Shown: positions 30,731 through 42,176 of the stretch, piece after piece
How positions within the stretch are numbered: position 1 is the first letter of the stretch
Layout: every line of letters begins with the position of its first letter
Source: Chrysophaeum taylorii
Taxonomy: Eukaryota; Sar; Pelagophyceae; Pelagomonadales; Pelagomonadaceae
Length of the DNA: 64,000 nt
Reading direction: 5' to 3'
NCBI GenBank assembly: GCA_029834535.1
Contig: JAQMWT010000587.1
Location: 62,001-126,000 of the forward strand
Made by a program: the position numbers and the translations under genes
Notes under the pieces: generated by a model
Seen by the model: only the letters and a program-made list of their open reading frames with translations
Told to the model about the DNA's origin: nothing
Databases searched by the model: none

Positions 30731-33152
30731 CTGCTAAGAGGGGGGGGTGTGTGTGGGGAGCATGAAGGATGTGGGTGGGTTTGTGGGGTAGGAGGGATGT
30801 GCCTGACGGGTGAAGATAAGTACGCGGGACCTAGTCGGGGTCATCGCCGAGGCGTGGGGCAGGCGAAGAGAGGACGGGCCCCGCCCGTACGTCGTACGCA
30901 TGCTGCCGCCGGACGTATGTGCGACGAAGGGTGACGTCCTGCTGGGATCGGGCGGCCTGGGCGGGGTTCCCCGAGGCGGCGACATGGGTGAGGGCGGTGA
31001 GGGCACAGCGAGCCCGGCCTAATGCGTTGGCGATCCCCCACTCACGGTAGATGCGGCGAGTTTGGGCCACCTTTGCCTCTGTGAAGTTGGCGCAGCCGCT
31101 TGTCACCCAGGTTCGCGCAGCGATGCGCTCTGCGCATGTTTGGGCGAGAGCGTGGCACGCCGCGCTGGCCTCACCGAAGGCACCAAAGACGAGGCCGGCG
31201 ACGGTGCCGTAGCTACGTAGCCGCTGTTCGACAGGGCCCAAGAAGCCAGGCGGTGGTGCTGTACCCGGCTGGGGGATGATGGCGTCGATGCCGCGGGCGT
31301 GAGCGAGGTATTCGGAGTGGACTTGCGCTGCGCGCCGATCGACAGGCGACGGGTGGGAGGGATGGAGGGCGTGGGCGGTGTACAACGAACCCCAAGCGAG
31401 GGTTTTGATATCGTAGAGTTGCTCCTTGTTGTCGAGCGTGGTGAGGATGTCTGGGACGACTTGACGTCGGGCGAGATTGCCTCGGTACCGGCCGTAGAGG
31501 CGCGTGCGAATGGTAGGGGCGACGACGTCAGCAAAGATGCCGAAAACCTCGGACAGGGCTGGGATGCCGGCCTCTTTGACGCTGCCGTGGACGCAGTCGA
31601 GCTGGCCGTCATGCCAGGTGGTCCGCGCTCCTCCGCGGTTGACAAGGTTGGCCTGCGTGAGAAGCACCTTGCCGTGAGCGTCGAGAACGACGTCAGTGCC
31701 CAGAATGCGAGTGCCCACGAGGCCCAAACAAGCTGGAGAGGGGTAGCCAAAGTACTGGGCACACATCTCAGCCCAGCAGCGGTTGGGGATTTGAAGGCCA
31801 GAGCTGGGCCACGAGCTGATGAACGTGGTCGAGAAGCGATCCCATGAGGACGCCGCTACTCGAAGTGCTTCGGTGATGGGAAGGGTGGCCGCAAGGCGCT
31901 GGAGTGCAGTGGCCCGAGCTGTCTCGCGCTGGGAGGTTAGAGCACGCTGGAGTTGGGGTATGAGCACGGGTGTCGAGATGGTGGGGTCGACGAGGACGCC
32001 CATGGAGACGAATTCGTGGGAGAGAGGACCGTCGACGAGATGAACGTTGGCGGGGTCGCCGGAACCAGCGCCGCCGTGGGAAGCCAGCGTGGTACGGAGA
32101 TCAGCCCGAAGTCCGTCCCACGCAGTCTCGAGTGCTCGCCCCAGGCGGCAACCGGATGCGAGGAGGTGGTGCCAACGGTGCAACTCGTTACCTGTGCGAA
32201 AAGAAGTGGCACCCAGGACCGAGGCGAGGCGGGGAAGGTAGCCAGGGACCTCCAAGGCACCCGTAGGATCGCGAAGGTCGACGAGGTGTGGGAGGGCCTG
32301 GGCCGCCGTGCCAACAAAGGCGGCGGGGCTGAGGTCGGCGCAGGAGCGAATGCCGCCACCCCCACTTCGAGCAGGAAGACGGAGGCGTTGGAGGACGATG
32401 CCGTTGGAGTCAAAAACCTGACGCGGATCTGCGCCAAGTGCTGTGGCGACGAAGCTGAGGGCGGCAACGTCGAAGCGGCGGAGCGCGCTCAAGGCATTGG
32501 TGGGGTAGCAGTGTTGCGCGATGTAGTCCATGCGCGGGGCGATGCAGTAGCGGCCCAACGAGTACATGCAGTGGAGGGAGACGTTTTGGAGCTTGGTGCG
32601 AATACGGCTCATGTAGCTCACCTGAGCGTCAACCTCGCGTTGCAAGGTAGCTTCGACATAGGCATCTCCGGCGTGGCCGGGGGAGCCGATGGGCACACCG
32701 TAGATTACGAGGCCGTCGGCGACAACGGGGATACCAGCAAGAGTACGCGTGCCGTCAGGCGCAACTTTGACGTGGTCGTGAACATCGGGGTGGTCGAGAA
32801 GCCCCATGCCAAGTGCCGGACAGAACGCCTCGCACTTGTCGAGGCGGAGCTCCTCGCCGCTAGCTTGGATGTCGCGGGCGTACTGCAGGAGGGCGTCGAC
32901 AACCTCACGAGGGGAACCAGAGATGACGCCGTCGTCCATGCCAAATCGGGCGTAGCCGGCACATGAACGTAAGCGGGTGTCAAGGGCCTGAGCGGCGTCA
33001 TGCGTTGCCAGACAGTACGCCGGTGGATAGGTGGGGTCGCCTTGCTGGCCGCCTTCTTGAGAGTCGAAGGGGGCGCGATCGAGGCCGGTGGGGCCGTGGA
33101 GGGCCACCCAGGATGCCGGCCGCAATTGCTTGAACATAAGGTGGCCAAAGGC
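30731..33152 (-). mobile_element. 5'-truncated LINE with REL endonuclease motif
   Basis: One open frame of 768 codons (33137 to 30831) covers the second half of a non-LTR retrotransposon polyprotein. It starts inside the reverse transcriptase: motif B GGQQGDP at residues 29-35, motif C FGMDDG at 65-70, motif D with LDKCEAF. A thumb and a long connector follow. At about residues 559-578 there is VPD, 12 residues, then DIK, the PD-x12-D-x-K signature of restriction-enzyme-like endonucleases of R2/CRE/NeSL-type LINEs. The N-terminal part of the reverse transcriptase is missing, so the copy is truncated and cannot move alone. The 3' untranslated end is G-rich on the plus strand (30731-30800). It lies between helicase-fragment units B and C. 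Because the remaining frame is open, the insertion seems fairly young. Confidence 0.75.
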
Positions 33153-34348
33153 ACCTCGATTTAGGGTAAGGACCAGGTAGGCGCGAGAGTAAGCATCAGG
33201 TAGGCGCGAGAGCCAGACAGTGAGCCTCCAAGCCGTCTACGGCGACCTCGCAGACTATTTCCACGACCCGCGGCGGCTCTTTCAGCGCGCCATTCTCACG
33301 CCCCGTCGAAACGATGTCGTCGATGCTGACAACGCGCGCATGACCGCGGCCTTTTTTTCCCGGAGACGAGGCGTCGGAGTTCTTTTCGGCAGACTAGGTT
33401 GGGTCGGAAGACGACGCCTCGCTCTTTACAGTCGAGTTTTCGACTCCCTGACAACCAACGGCATGCTGACTTTGATCGCGAGCTTAAAGTCTTCGCAACC
33501 TCGACCCGTCGCACGGCCACTGCAACGGTACCAGATACATGATCGATCGTTTCGTGTCACCGAGGCTCCTCCAACCTGTATCCCTTAAGCCCCACCGACG
33601 CCAAACGATCAACAAGAGCCAGGGCCAGACGCCCCGCGAGGTCGGCGTCCTCTTGCCCAAGCCCGTCTTCTGTCACGTCCAGCTCTACGTGGCTCTCTGT
33701 CGATCGGCAACCCCGAGGATATGCTCTTCTGAGTCGACGACTCCACCCTACCCCACACGTGCTGCGCAATACCGATAAGCCCCCTCCCGACGTCTACACG
33801 CGCACTGTAGGTGAACTTACTGGGACCACGTGAACTTACTGGGTCTAGACATTGGGACTAGGTGAACTGAGTGACCAGGTGAGCTTACTGAGACCAGGTG
33901 AGCTTACTGGAGTTTTTTGACAACTCAAACTCAAGCCCACTCCCGGCGCCTACACGCGCACTGTAGGTGAACTTACTGGCGCCAGGTGAACTTACTGGAA
34001 CCAGGTGAACTTACTGGCGTTAGAGATTGGGACTAGGTGAACTTAGTGACCAGGCGAACTTACTGGGACCAAGTGAACTTACTGGGGTTTTTAGAGTAAA
34101 CTCAAAGGTTAGCGGCGTGTGCGGATCAAAGCAGCTTAGATTGGCGGGGTTGAGAGCGGCAAGTTCAGATGTGAGTGGGGTGAGTGGATGTGAGGACGAG
34201 TGCGGAGTGGGTTTACGCCGAATTTACTGAGGTTAGAGATTGGGACTAGGTGAACTTACTGGGACCAGGTGAACTTACTGGGGTTAGAGATTGGGACTAG
34301 GTGAACTTACTGGACTGCACTTAGGTGAACTTACTGGCCTGCACTTGT
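33153..34348 (+). mobile_element. Helicase-fragment repeat, unit C
   Basis: Plus-oriented copy from CTCGATTTAGGGTAAGG to GGCCTGCACTTGT. The helicase remnant at 33220-33780 includes [38 protein letters not shown] and [14 protein letters not shown]. The AGGTGAACTTACTGG boxes (33810-34345) are more numerous than in other units. Confidence 0.75.
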
Positions 34349-34381
34349 GTTTGTTTGTTTGTCTGTCTGTTTGTTTGTCTG

Positions 34382-34732
34382 TCCCTCGATTTAGGGTAAG
34401 GATCAGGTAGGCGCGAGAGTAAGGATCAGGTAGGCGCGAGAGTTCTACACGCGCACGGTAGGTGAACTTACTGGGACCAGGTGAACTTACTGAGACCAGG
34501 TGAACATACTGGGGTTTTCAGAGTAAAGTTTTTAGAGTAAACTCAAAGGTTGGCGGCGCGTGCGGATTCAAAGCAGCTTAGATTGGCGGAGGCGAGAGCG
34601 ACGAGCTCGAAGGAGTGGGTGTGAGCTAGGTGAACTTACTGACCAGGTGAACTTATATGAAACTTACTGGGATTAGGTGAACTTACTGGGGTTAGAGATT
34701 GGGACTAGGTGAACTTACTGGCCTGCACTTGT
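34382..34732 (+). mobile_element. Helicase-fragment repeat, unit D (deleted)
   Basis: A short copy: TCCCTCGATTTAGGGTAAGG and the two GGCGCGAGAG boxes run straight into TCTACACGCGCACGGTAGG and the AGGTGAACTTACTGG array. The whole helicase remnant is missing. The copy ends GGCCTGCACTTGT at 34732, 47 bp before the next gene. Confidence 0.75.
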
Positions 34733-34778
34733 GAAGTGATAAGAGGTAATAATAATAAAAAGACCCTCATATCATATA

Positions 34779-35390
34779 ATGTTGTTGTCGCTCGCCTTGC
34801 ATTATTATGCGCGGCACCAGTCTGCCGGCGTCTCGGCGTTGCGCGCAACGGCCGTCGACGAGGGGCTCCACGGATCTTCGTTTTGCTTCATGCCGCTCGA
34901 GCAAACATCTAGTGACTTTGCGTGGCCGCGGCTCTTGCGGGTCGCAGGGATGTACCCCGGGATTACATCCGCCGAAATTGGGACCGCCCCCCCGCCCGTC
35001 GAGGCGGCCGAGCCGGGCCAGTGGACCTACGAGTTCCCCGACGCCCACTCGGCCGACCTCGGCATGATCGCCGTCCCCGGCTCGGATTTGATCCAGTTCG
35101 CGACGGATCCGGTCGCTATCGTCGCGAACTCCGAGGCGCTCGGACTCCCCCTCCCCAACACCCTCGAAGTCCTGGTGGTCCTCGACCGCGCCGTTACCAC
35201 CTTTAGCGACCGCGCCTTCTTCGCCTTTGCCGACGACGACGCGACCGGCTCCGTTTCAATACGCCGCTTCGACGACCCACCCGCCGACCGGTCCATCCTC
35301 GGCAAGGTGGTCGTCATCCACCTCCCCTTCGATCCAGCTTCGGCCTCCACCTCCGGCACCTGGCTCGAAGAAGGCGATGTCTCGATGTAG
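34779..35390 (+). CDS. Conserved-looking protein, possibly plastid
   Basis: A 203-residue protein starting at the first ATG after a transposon copy. The N terminus (about 25 residues) is hydrophobic with Ala and Arg residues and could be a targeting signal. The body is well ordered with alternating strands and helices: PGQWTYEFPDAHSADLGMIAVPG, then LGLPLPNTLEVLVVLDRA and ILGKVVVIHLPFDP. I recall no family name with certainty. The composition looks like a small soluble domain. It converges on the beta-propeller gene, with 25 bp between their ends. The promoter must lie within or beyond the repeat unit that ends 47 bp upstream. Confidence 0.65.
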   Translation: MLLSLALHYYARHQSAGVSALRATAVDEGLHGSSFCFMPLEQTSSDFAWPRLLRVAGMYPGITSAEIGTAPPPVEAAEPGQWTYEFPDAHSADLGMIAVPGSDLIQFATDPVAIVANSEALGLPLPNTLEVLVVLDRAVTTFSDRAFFAFADDDATGSVSIRRFDDPPADRSILGKVVVIHLPFDPASASTSGTWLEEGDVSM

Positions 35391-35415
35391 TAAATATTGG
35401 CGAGCGACGGGGTTT

Positions 35416-36384
35416 TCATCGTCGGGATGGGAGCTCGTGCTCCCTGGTGGCGGCTTCGACAAAAATTGGGTGCCACGGCCGCATGCAGTCGACCGGGACA
35501 GGCCCGAAGGCGACCCCGCGGTGCTGGGATAAGCAGCACGCCATCAAAACGGTCGGCTTACCGCCGTCCCCGCCAATCTCGACGAGGTGGACCCTCGAGC
35601 CGTCGCAGATGGCGAGGGTCTTGCCGTTGGGCGCAAAGGCCAGGTCGTTCGCGAATCCCTCAAACACGGTCGAGAGGCGGCGCGTCGAAACGTCCAGCAA
35701 GCCGACGGACCGGGTCGCGAGAACGAGGGCGACGACGTTCGAATTCGCGGGAGAGACCGTCGCGACGACCACCGGATCCTCGAGCCGCGCCACCCTCGAC
35801 CCCCAGGTCCCGAGATCATAAAACACGAGCCGCGCGCCGCCGGCGACGAGCGCCGTCTTCGAGAACGCGAGCGTCGAGACGACGCCGCCGAAATCAAATT
35901 CCCGCTCGACGCGACCCGTCGCCGCCGCCACGACGGCCACACCCCCCGCGACGTCCCCGATCGCGACGTATCGACTGTCGCACGACACGGCCATCGCGCG
36001 GATCTCGGAATTACGCGTGACTGTCCATCGCCCGGCGACGCTCGCGCTCCAAACGCCGCGCGCGGCCACGAAACTTCCGTCGGCCGCGAACGCGACGCTG
36101 CGCGACGCCTTGTGCGTTGCCACGGCCAGCAGCGACCCGTCGGGCGACCACGCACCCCCGTAGCACTCCCCCTCCCAAACCCCCAAGCGCTCGCGACCAG
36201 CGTACAAATACACGCCGCGAGACGTAAAAATCGACACGACATACCGCCCGCGCTGCACAACGTAACTCCCGATGCGACGCGTCACATCCCGAGGCATGTT
36301 GTACCGCCTTTGGAGCCCCACCGCCATGGCGCTGTACGCCTCCTGGACGACGCGAGCTGGTGGTGGTGGTTCTTCTTGCGCCAT
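35416..36384 (-). CDS. WD40-like beta-propeller protein
   Basis: A 322-residue protein built of repeated four-strand blades: YGGAWSPDGSLLAVATHKAS, IRAMAVSCDSRYVAIGDVAG, VSTLAFSKTALVAGG, VVVATVSPANSNVVALVLAT and ANDLAFAPNGKTLAICDGS. Pattern and spacing fit about six or seven WD40-type blades with weak WD dipeptides. The N-terminal 45 residues contain a helical part with MPRDVTRRIGSYVVQRG. It probably serves as a binding platform. Partners are unknown. The ATG at 36384 is the first in frame. Confidence 0.75.
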   Translation of the reverse strand: MAQEEPPPPARVVQEAYSAMAVGLQRRYNMPRDVTRRIGSYVVQRGRYVVSIFTSRGVYLYAGRERLGVWEGECYGGAWSPDGSLLAVATHKASRSVAFAADGSFVAARGVWSASVAGRWTVTRNSEIRAMAVSCDSRYVAIGDVAGGVAVVAAATGRVEREFDFGGVVSTLAFSKTALVAGGARLVFYDLGTWGSRVARLEDPVVVATVSPANSNVVALVLATRSVGLLDVSTRRLSTVFEGFANDLAFAPNGKTLAICDGSRVHLVEIGGDGGKPTVLMACCLSQHRGVAFGPVPVDCMRPWHPIFVEAATREHELPSRR

Positions 36385-36682
36385 AATTCACACACGACAG
36401 ACCTTCTGCTGCTTTGCTAACTGCAACTGCAACACCAACAACCGCAACGGCAAAAAAAGAAAGAACGCGCGCAGGTATTGTTGTCTATTTGAGGGTAAAT
36501 AACGGCAGGAGACGCACGCCGCGTCTCCCAAACCAACGGATCGTCTTCTGGGAACCAGACAGGTCGCATTCCAGCCGTTGAGGCGTCCCAAGGCGCGGGC
36601 GAGGGCGACCGGTCCGAGTCCCAGAGTCCCAGGGACAACGGGAAACTTGCAGTCCTGACGCGGCGCGGGCGGCTGGTCGTTG

Positions 36683-39298
36683 ATGCCGTCGGCGACACTT
36701 CAACGCGCAGTCAACGAGAACCGCGCGCGCTCGAGCGATGGACGAAGCGGCGAGCGGCCGGCGGACGCCGCGACGGCGCCGACGGACGACGCTCTCCGCG
36801 CGTCGCGTCTCGCGCGCCGCGAAGCTGTCGAGGCGCATCGAAAGAATAAGGGCACGGCGGAGGCGTACGACCTCTGGGTGAGGCAGTGGTATGCTTGGTG
36901 TCACGCGAGGCCGGGCGACGTCGTCTGCGGCATGACGATGCCCGTCGACAAGCAGGTGTACTCCGGCGCCGCGATGCCGTCGACGGTCGAGCTCTGGCTC
37001 GCCGCGTTCGTAACGGTTCGGCCGAAGCTGAAGAACGGCAAGCCCGTGCCCGGCACTGGCGGTGCCGGGAGGGGGGTCGGGATCGAATCCGTGCGCCAGG
37101 CCATCAAGGCGGTCACCGACTTGCAAGCGGCTCAGAGGCTCGACGATGAGTTCCGCACGGAACTGGAAGGCGTCCCCGCGCCTCGCGCTGGTGGCCAGGT
37201 ACGCCTCGCGTTTTGGCCGATCAGCTGTCGTCTTGACAGCGTCTCGTCCTCGCAGCTCAAAGCCATTCTTGAGGAGCACGCGCACCAGACGGCAATGCGG
37301 CGCGAGGAGCTCTGCGGAGATAGGGCCTCGGGTCGTAACATCGACGGCGACTACGACGACGAGCAAAAGTACCAGTTGAGCACGATCGGCCTGTTCGAGG
37401 ACTCCGCTCGCCCTCACAAGCTTGCCGAAAAGCAGGCGATGCTCATGCGCGTGTCGCAGCTGCTTCGCGATTCGCTTTCGTTTCGAGGGGATGACGCGAG
37501 GAAACTCCAGCTGGCCGACATATTTCTGGCGTGTGCGATGGCGAGAGAGGGACCGCAACCGTGCCGGGTAGTTGTCTTTGCGCTCAACAACGGAAAATCC
37601 AACCTCGACGGCAAGGTTATGTTGAGCGCGTCGATGCGACACGCGACGAAGCCCGAGCTGTGCCTGCAATTCCACTTGGCGCTGTCGTTCTTCGAATTGT
37701 ACGTCGTATTTAAGGTGGACGTGCCCCGGTGGCGACCCGAACGCGACGAGGAGGGTCGCCTCCATCGAGATTTTTATTCCTTCCACGTGCTCCCGGGCTG
37801 CAACTGTCGCACCGGCAATTTTAACGTGCGCACAAGCCTCACGCCGCAGACGATGTCCAACCACTGCAGCTGGATGTACGCGAACATTCGCAACCCGCTG
37901 GTGAATGCCCCGAAGAAAGTCCACCTCAATCACGGGAGGTCGTTGCGAGACGGGATTGCCAGCGACGTCTCGGAGCAGCAAGTTGGGCGCGCCGGGAATT
38001 ATCGTGGATACACGGCGCTGAACCGAAGCTACCTCACCGACCTGCCGTGGGATATGATCCGGCATACCGCCGGGTTCCCGACCCGATCCGGATACTTCTT
38101 CTTGTTGCGTGCGTTGGTCCAACCTCCCGAGCCGTTGGTGAAGAAGGTTTTCGCGACATTGCTGGACTCATACTACGAGTGGCTCGAATCGCCCGACTTC
38201 AATAAGGACGACCTCGACCTCGCCACGAAGCAGTTTGTCGAGGTCGTCGAGCATCTCGCCGTCGTACTCTGCCAGGACCTCGCGGTCCTTTACGGGAAAA
38301 TGAAGCACTTCCACGTCTTCTCTCACGCACCTTTCAACGACGACACCTACGGCTTCTTAACATTCCGGCAGGAGCTCCTCCAGGCCATGACGGACCAAGG
38401 CGCCAACCAGCTGCAGCGCACTGCCGAGGCAGCGCAGGAACGAGGAGATGAGAAGTGCGCCGCCTTCGCTCGCGAGGTGCTTGGTTCGGTCGCGACGATG
38501 CTGGAGCAGCACAAGGTCACAGGCTCGGCGAGCGGTCCACCTGCGCAGCCAATCCAGATGCGAATAAACGGAACGCCTGCTAGGCACATCAGCGAGATCC
38601 ACGACCAAATATGTGGCAATGACGCACCGCGGCGTCTCACCGGCGCGATATCGGACCCCCCTGCGACCACTCCCGCTTTGTTTCCGGAGACACCGCCACG
38701 GGCTTCGGCCGCCGACTCAAACGACGCCTCAGACGACGCCCTTCTGTTTGGTCAACAAAGACTGGTTGTGTCGGATAAATCGACCTGGCCGGTTGACCCC
38801 CCCGCGCTTCCAAACTTCGCTCTTGCGACGAAGCTCGCCTCATGCCCAGCGACCATAGGGGAGTTGGCCGAAGAGTACTTCCGCGGCGTCGGCGGCGGTG
38901 CTCCTCTCAAGTACCTTGACGAGTACTACGGTCCCATCAGACGCCCGGGTACCGGCAAAACGGGTTTCTCCTGGCGCAGCGCCAGAGCGCGCAATCCGAG
39001 AGGCAAAAGCCGCAAGTTTAACGCGGCGTACGAGAAGCGCAAGCCTATCTTCGACTATCTCGAAAAGCACGGCGAGCAGAAGGGTGTCAAACTGCTCGAG
39101 GATCGTGTCAACGCGCGTCTGCAACCCGGTCAAGAATCCAACTGGAAGGCCATCTGCGATCTCCTCCCGGAGATTATCAAGGAACTCCGTCCCGAATCCT
39201 TCGAAAGGAACAGCAAGCGTGCTCAGGTGGCGCGAGCCAAGACGCGGGATGCCAAGCGCCAGCGCGTGGTGCCGCACGCGTCGAGCACGAACGACTAA
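36683..39298 (+). mobile_element. Crypton-type tyrosine recombinase gene
   Basis: An uninterrupted 871-codon gene for a Crypton transposase, a tyrosine recombinase that moves DNA by site-specific recombination. Residues about 50-180 look like the core-binding domain (GTAEAYDLWVRQWYAWCHA). The catalytic domain has Arg268 in FRGDDARKLQLADIF, Lys305 in NNGKSNLDGK, an LNHGRSLRDGIAS box (His417, Arg419) and Tyr450 in NRSYLTDLPWDMIRHTAGFP, which is the Cys/Ser-Tyr-Leu-x-x-Leu-Pro...Ala-Gly-Phe pattern of Crypton/Ndc10-type recombinases. The His-Arg spacing is shorter than the usual HxxR and needs alignment. Residues about 724-835 (TIGELAEEYFRGVGGG...) resemble the GCR1_C DNA-binding domain found at the C terminus of Cryptons. 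A ttg-atg at 36680 makes 36683 the real start. Codon use resembles host genes. The element ends are not identified. Confidence 0.75.
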
Positions 39299-40962
39299 AC
39301 TGCTGGCTCTTTAGCCTGGGAGTTCCTTACCGTTACTACGGCGATAGATCCTTCTTCTCCCCGCTTCCCGAGAGGTGGGTAGCGACCGCGTGCGGTCTTA
39401 GGTGGCACTAGAGCATTCCGCCTCACCACATGCTACGTGCGAGGGCCAAGTAGAGTGCCTGACATCACAGGTACGCAGTGACCTGCTAGCCTTCACACTG
39501 TCAGAGAGACACATAGCTACCTTCATCTTCACGAGAGGACTCTGCATCTTTCGGCAAGCATGGTGGAACGCTTCGAGAAAGAGGAAGGGCCAGACGGGCT
39601 AAATGCCTAGTTTAAAGTGGAAAACGGGAAGGAAGGACCGCGGTATGAATCGAGGGAAAGCCGTACTGAACGGAGAGAAAACCCGCAAAGAAAAAGAGGT
39701 TGAAGTTGATCTAGGGAATCAGGAGTGAAGTGTCGGAGTTCCAGAAAGTCATACACGAATATAAACATAATAACTCTCTGGACCGCCCGCCTCTGAGGAA
39801 TTCGCCGGCCCATGCTGGCTTGGCGGAATCCAGCTCGTAGCTACGGTCCTGAAGCCGGGTCTGCAGAACCCCACCCGTGCACGAGATACCTTCGCTTTTC
39901 CCGCATCCCTCACGTCTTCGCGCAATCAAGCAAAACCCCTCGACGCCCTTGCCCCACCTATGAGTAGTCGACTTAAAAAAACCCACGGTCTTCTTGGCGC
40001 AACGGACGCCGTTTCAGAGAAGAAGGTATGGGGGATCCAGAGCGCTTCGATTTGACAGCAGTATGGACTCCATTAAATGGAGCGACCGTGATAGCGATGT
40101 CGACGATGTTATAAGGTTGATGACTGCACATTCGTCGATAACGAAGACGAGCGCCCCAGCGAAGCGACGACTCTATCGCACTGCTGGCGTGTTTGCGCCT
40201 TTGCATCAAGCTCTCCAAGCGCAAACCTGTAGCCGAGGCGACCGACTGCGATGCGGTGAAGGTACGCTGCCATAGCGACGAAGGATGCCGCGCCGCTCTC
40301 GTCGAGCCGACTTGGGCATGATGAACGATGAGTCCGTAAACAACGGTTCTTACTACGTCTTCGTCCTCGAAAACCACCACCACTAGGTGTACAGTGGATC
40401 CTCATACGATCCGTCCTCTCGACTCCAAAAGCACAACACCATGCACAAGTCCTCGTCGTGCAATGGCCGCCCATGGAGGCTGGCTGTCGTTATCGGGCCT
40501 TTTCGCAACCGGATTCCCGCCACGCGTGTTGAATCCGACGTCAAGCGAGCCAATCCTGGCCTCAAGCCCAAGGTTAAGAAGGCTGAACTCGCGTTGAACC
40601 AGGACGATGCCGTGACATCGTCGTGTAAGTTGATCATTGTGGCGCGTTGAAACGGCCTTCTCTGCTCTGCCCGAGAGGCTTCCATGCGAGCGCCAAACAC
40701 AGCTCGCTCGACTCGAGACTCCCGACACACAATATGCTAAGCACCGACTACTCCAGGGAAGTGGGAATTGGGGGAGCTCGGGGAGGGTCGGCGTGGGTCT
40801 GGTTTAGTGCAGTCTGCACGCGCGCGCGCGTGCTAGTACTATGTGTCGTGCAGGCAGCGTTGGTGAGCACCGTGGCCAATCCCGATGCTTGAGCCCCCCA
40901 TAAATTGGCATAATACTCCAGAGACCTTTTTTTACGACACAGCGGTATTACGTAGGTATAAC
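39299..40962. other. Region after the Crypton, no clear gene
   Basis: About 1.7 kb of lower-GC DNA without a supported gene. A plus-strand frame near 40040-40200 (MDSIKWSDRDSDVDDVIRLM) and another near 40440-40650 look somewhat protein-like but are short and unrecognised. Part of this may belong to the Crypton's non-coding end. I found no terminal repeats. Confidence 0.35.
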
Positions 40963-41134
40963 CACAGGGGTGTATATAGCCCCGGGCACTCGCACACACC
41001 AGGACCGGCATTCCTACCCTCCCTTTTGGTTATGGGCCCTTAAAGCGCTCGAGGTGGAGCCCATAACCAAAAGGTGAGGGTAGGAATGCCGGTCCTGGTG
41101 TGTGCGAGTGCCCGGGGCTATATATACCCCTGTG
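40963..41134. repeat. Long near-perfect hairpin (75-bp arms)
   Basis: The left arm at 40963-41037 (CACAGGGGTGTATATAGCCC... to ...GGTTATGGGC) is the reverse complement of 41059-41134 except for one mismatch and one 1-bp indel. The loop is 21 nt (41038-41058) and contains AGCGCT. The outer part of the arms has TATATA and CCCCGGGC. The hairpin ends 4 bp before helicase-fragment unit E starts. It could be a foldback MITE, a small-RNA precursor or a replication by-product. Confidence 0.9.
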
Positions 41135-41137
41135 ATA

Positions 41138-42176
41138 ACAAGTGCAGGCAAGTAAGTTCACCTAGTCCCAATCTCTAACCCCAGTAAGTTCACCTGGTCC
41201 CAGTAAGTTTCATATAAGTTCACCTGGTCAGTAAGTTCACCTAGCTCACACCAACTCCTTTGAGCTCGTCGCTCTCGCCTCCGCCAATCTCAGCTGCTTT
41301 GATCCGCACGCGCCGCCAAACTTTGAGTTTACTCTAAAACCCTTTACTCTAAAGACCCCAGTATGTTCACCTGGTCCCAGTTTCACCTGGTCACTCAGTT
41401 CACCTAGTCCCAATCTCAAACCCCAGTAAGTTCACGTGGTCCCAGTAAGTTCACTTATAGTGCGCGTGTAGACGCCGGGAGGGGGCTTATCGGTATTGCG
41501 CAGCACGTGTGGGGTAGGGTGGAGTCGTCTAACCAGATGAGTATATCCTCGGGGATGCCGATCGACAGAGAGCCACGTAGAGCTGGACGTGGCAGAAGAC
41601 GGGCTTGGGAAAGAGGACGCCGACCTCGCGGGGCGTCTGGCCCTGGCTCTTGTTGATCATTTGGCGTAGGTGGGCCTTAAGCGATGCAGGTTGGAGGAGC
41701 CTCGGTGACAACGACACGATCGATCATGTATCTGGTACCGTTGCAGTGGCCGTGCGACGGGTCGAGGTCGCGAAGACTTTAAGCTCGCGATCAAAGTCAG
41801 CATCCCGTTGGTTGTCAGGGAGTTGAAAACTCTACTGTAAAGAGCGAGGCGCCGTCTTCCGACCCAACCTAGTCAGCCGAAAAGAACTCCGACGCCTCGT
41901 CTCCGGGAAAAAAAGGCCGCGGTCATGCGCGCGTTGTCAGCATCGACAACATCGTTTCAACGGGGCGTGAGAATGGCGCGCTGGCTAAAAGAGCAGCCGC
42001 GGGTCGTGGAAATAGTCTGCGAGGTCGCCGTAGACGGCTTCGAGGATCAATGGCTGCCTCGCGGACCTACATGATCCTTACTCTCGCGCCTACCTGATCC
42101 TTACCCTAAATCGAGGGACAGACAAACAAACAAACAGACAAACAAACAGACAAACATCTGTCGATTAGTAGTTAGG
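41138..42176 (-). mobile_element. Helicase-fragment repeat, unit E
   Basis: Minus-oriented unit starting ACAAGTGCAGGC and ending TAAATCGAGGGA (42118) plus the CAGACAAA spacer with CTGTCGATTAGTAGTTAGGA. The helicase remnant lies at 41460-42060. It is more diverged and has a 4-bp insertion (GGCT) relative to units F-H near 41984. Confidence 0.75.

Noticed and set aside
34779-35390. Transposon-encoded protein because it follows repeat unit D
   Set aside because: Its even composition and convergent pairing with a host gene argue for an ordinary gene.
36485-38122. 545-codon frame antisense to the Crypton gene
   Set aside because: Arg-rich shadow; the sense strand has recognisable recombinase motifs.
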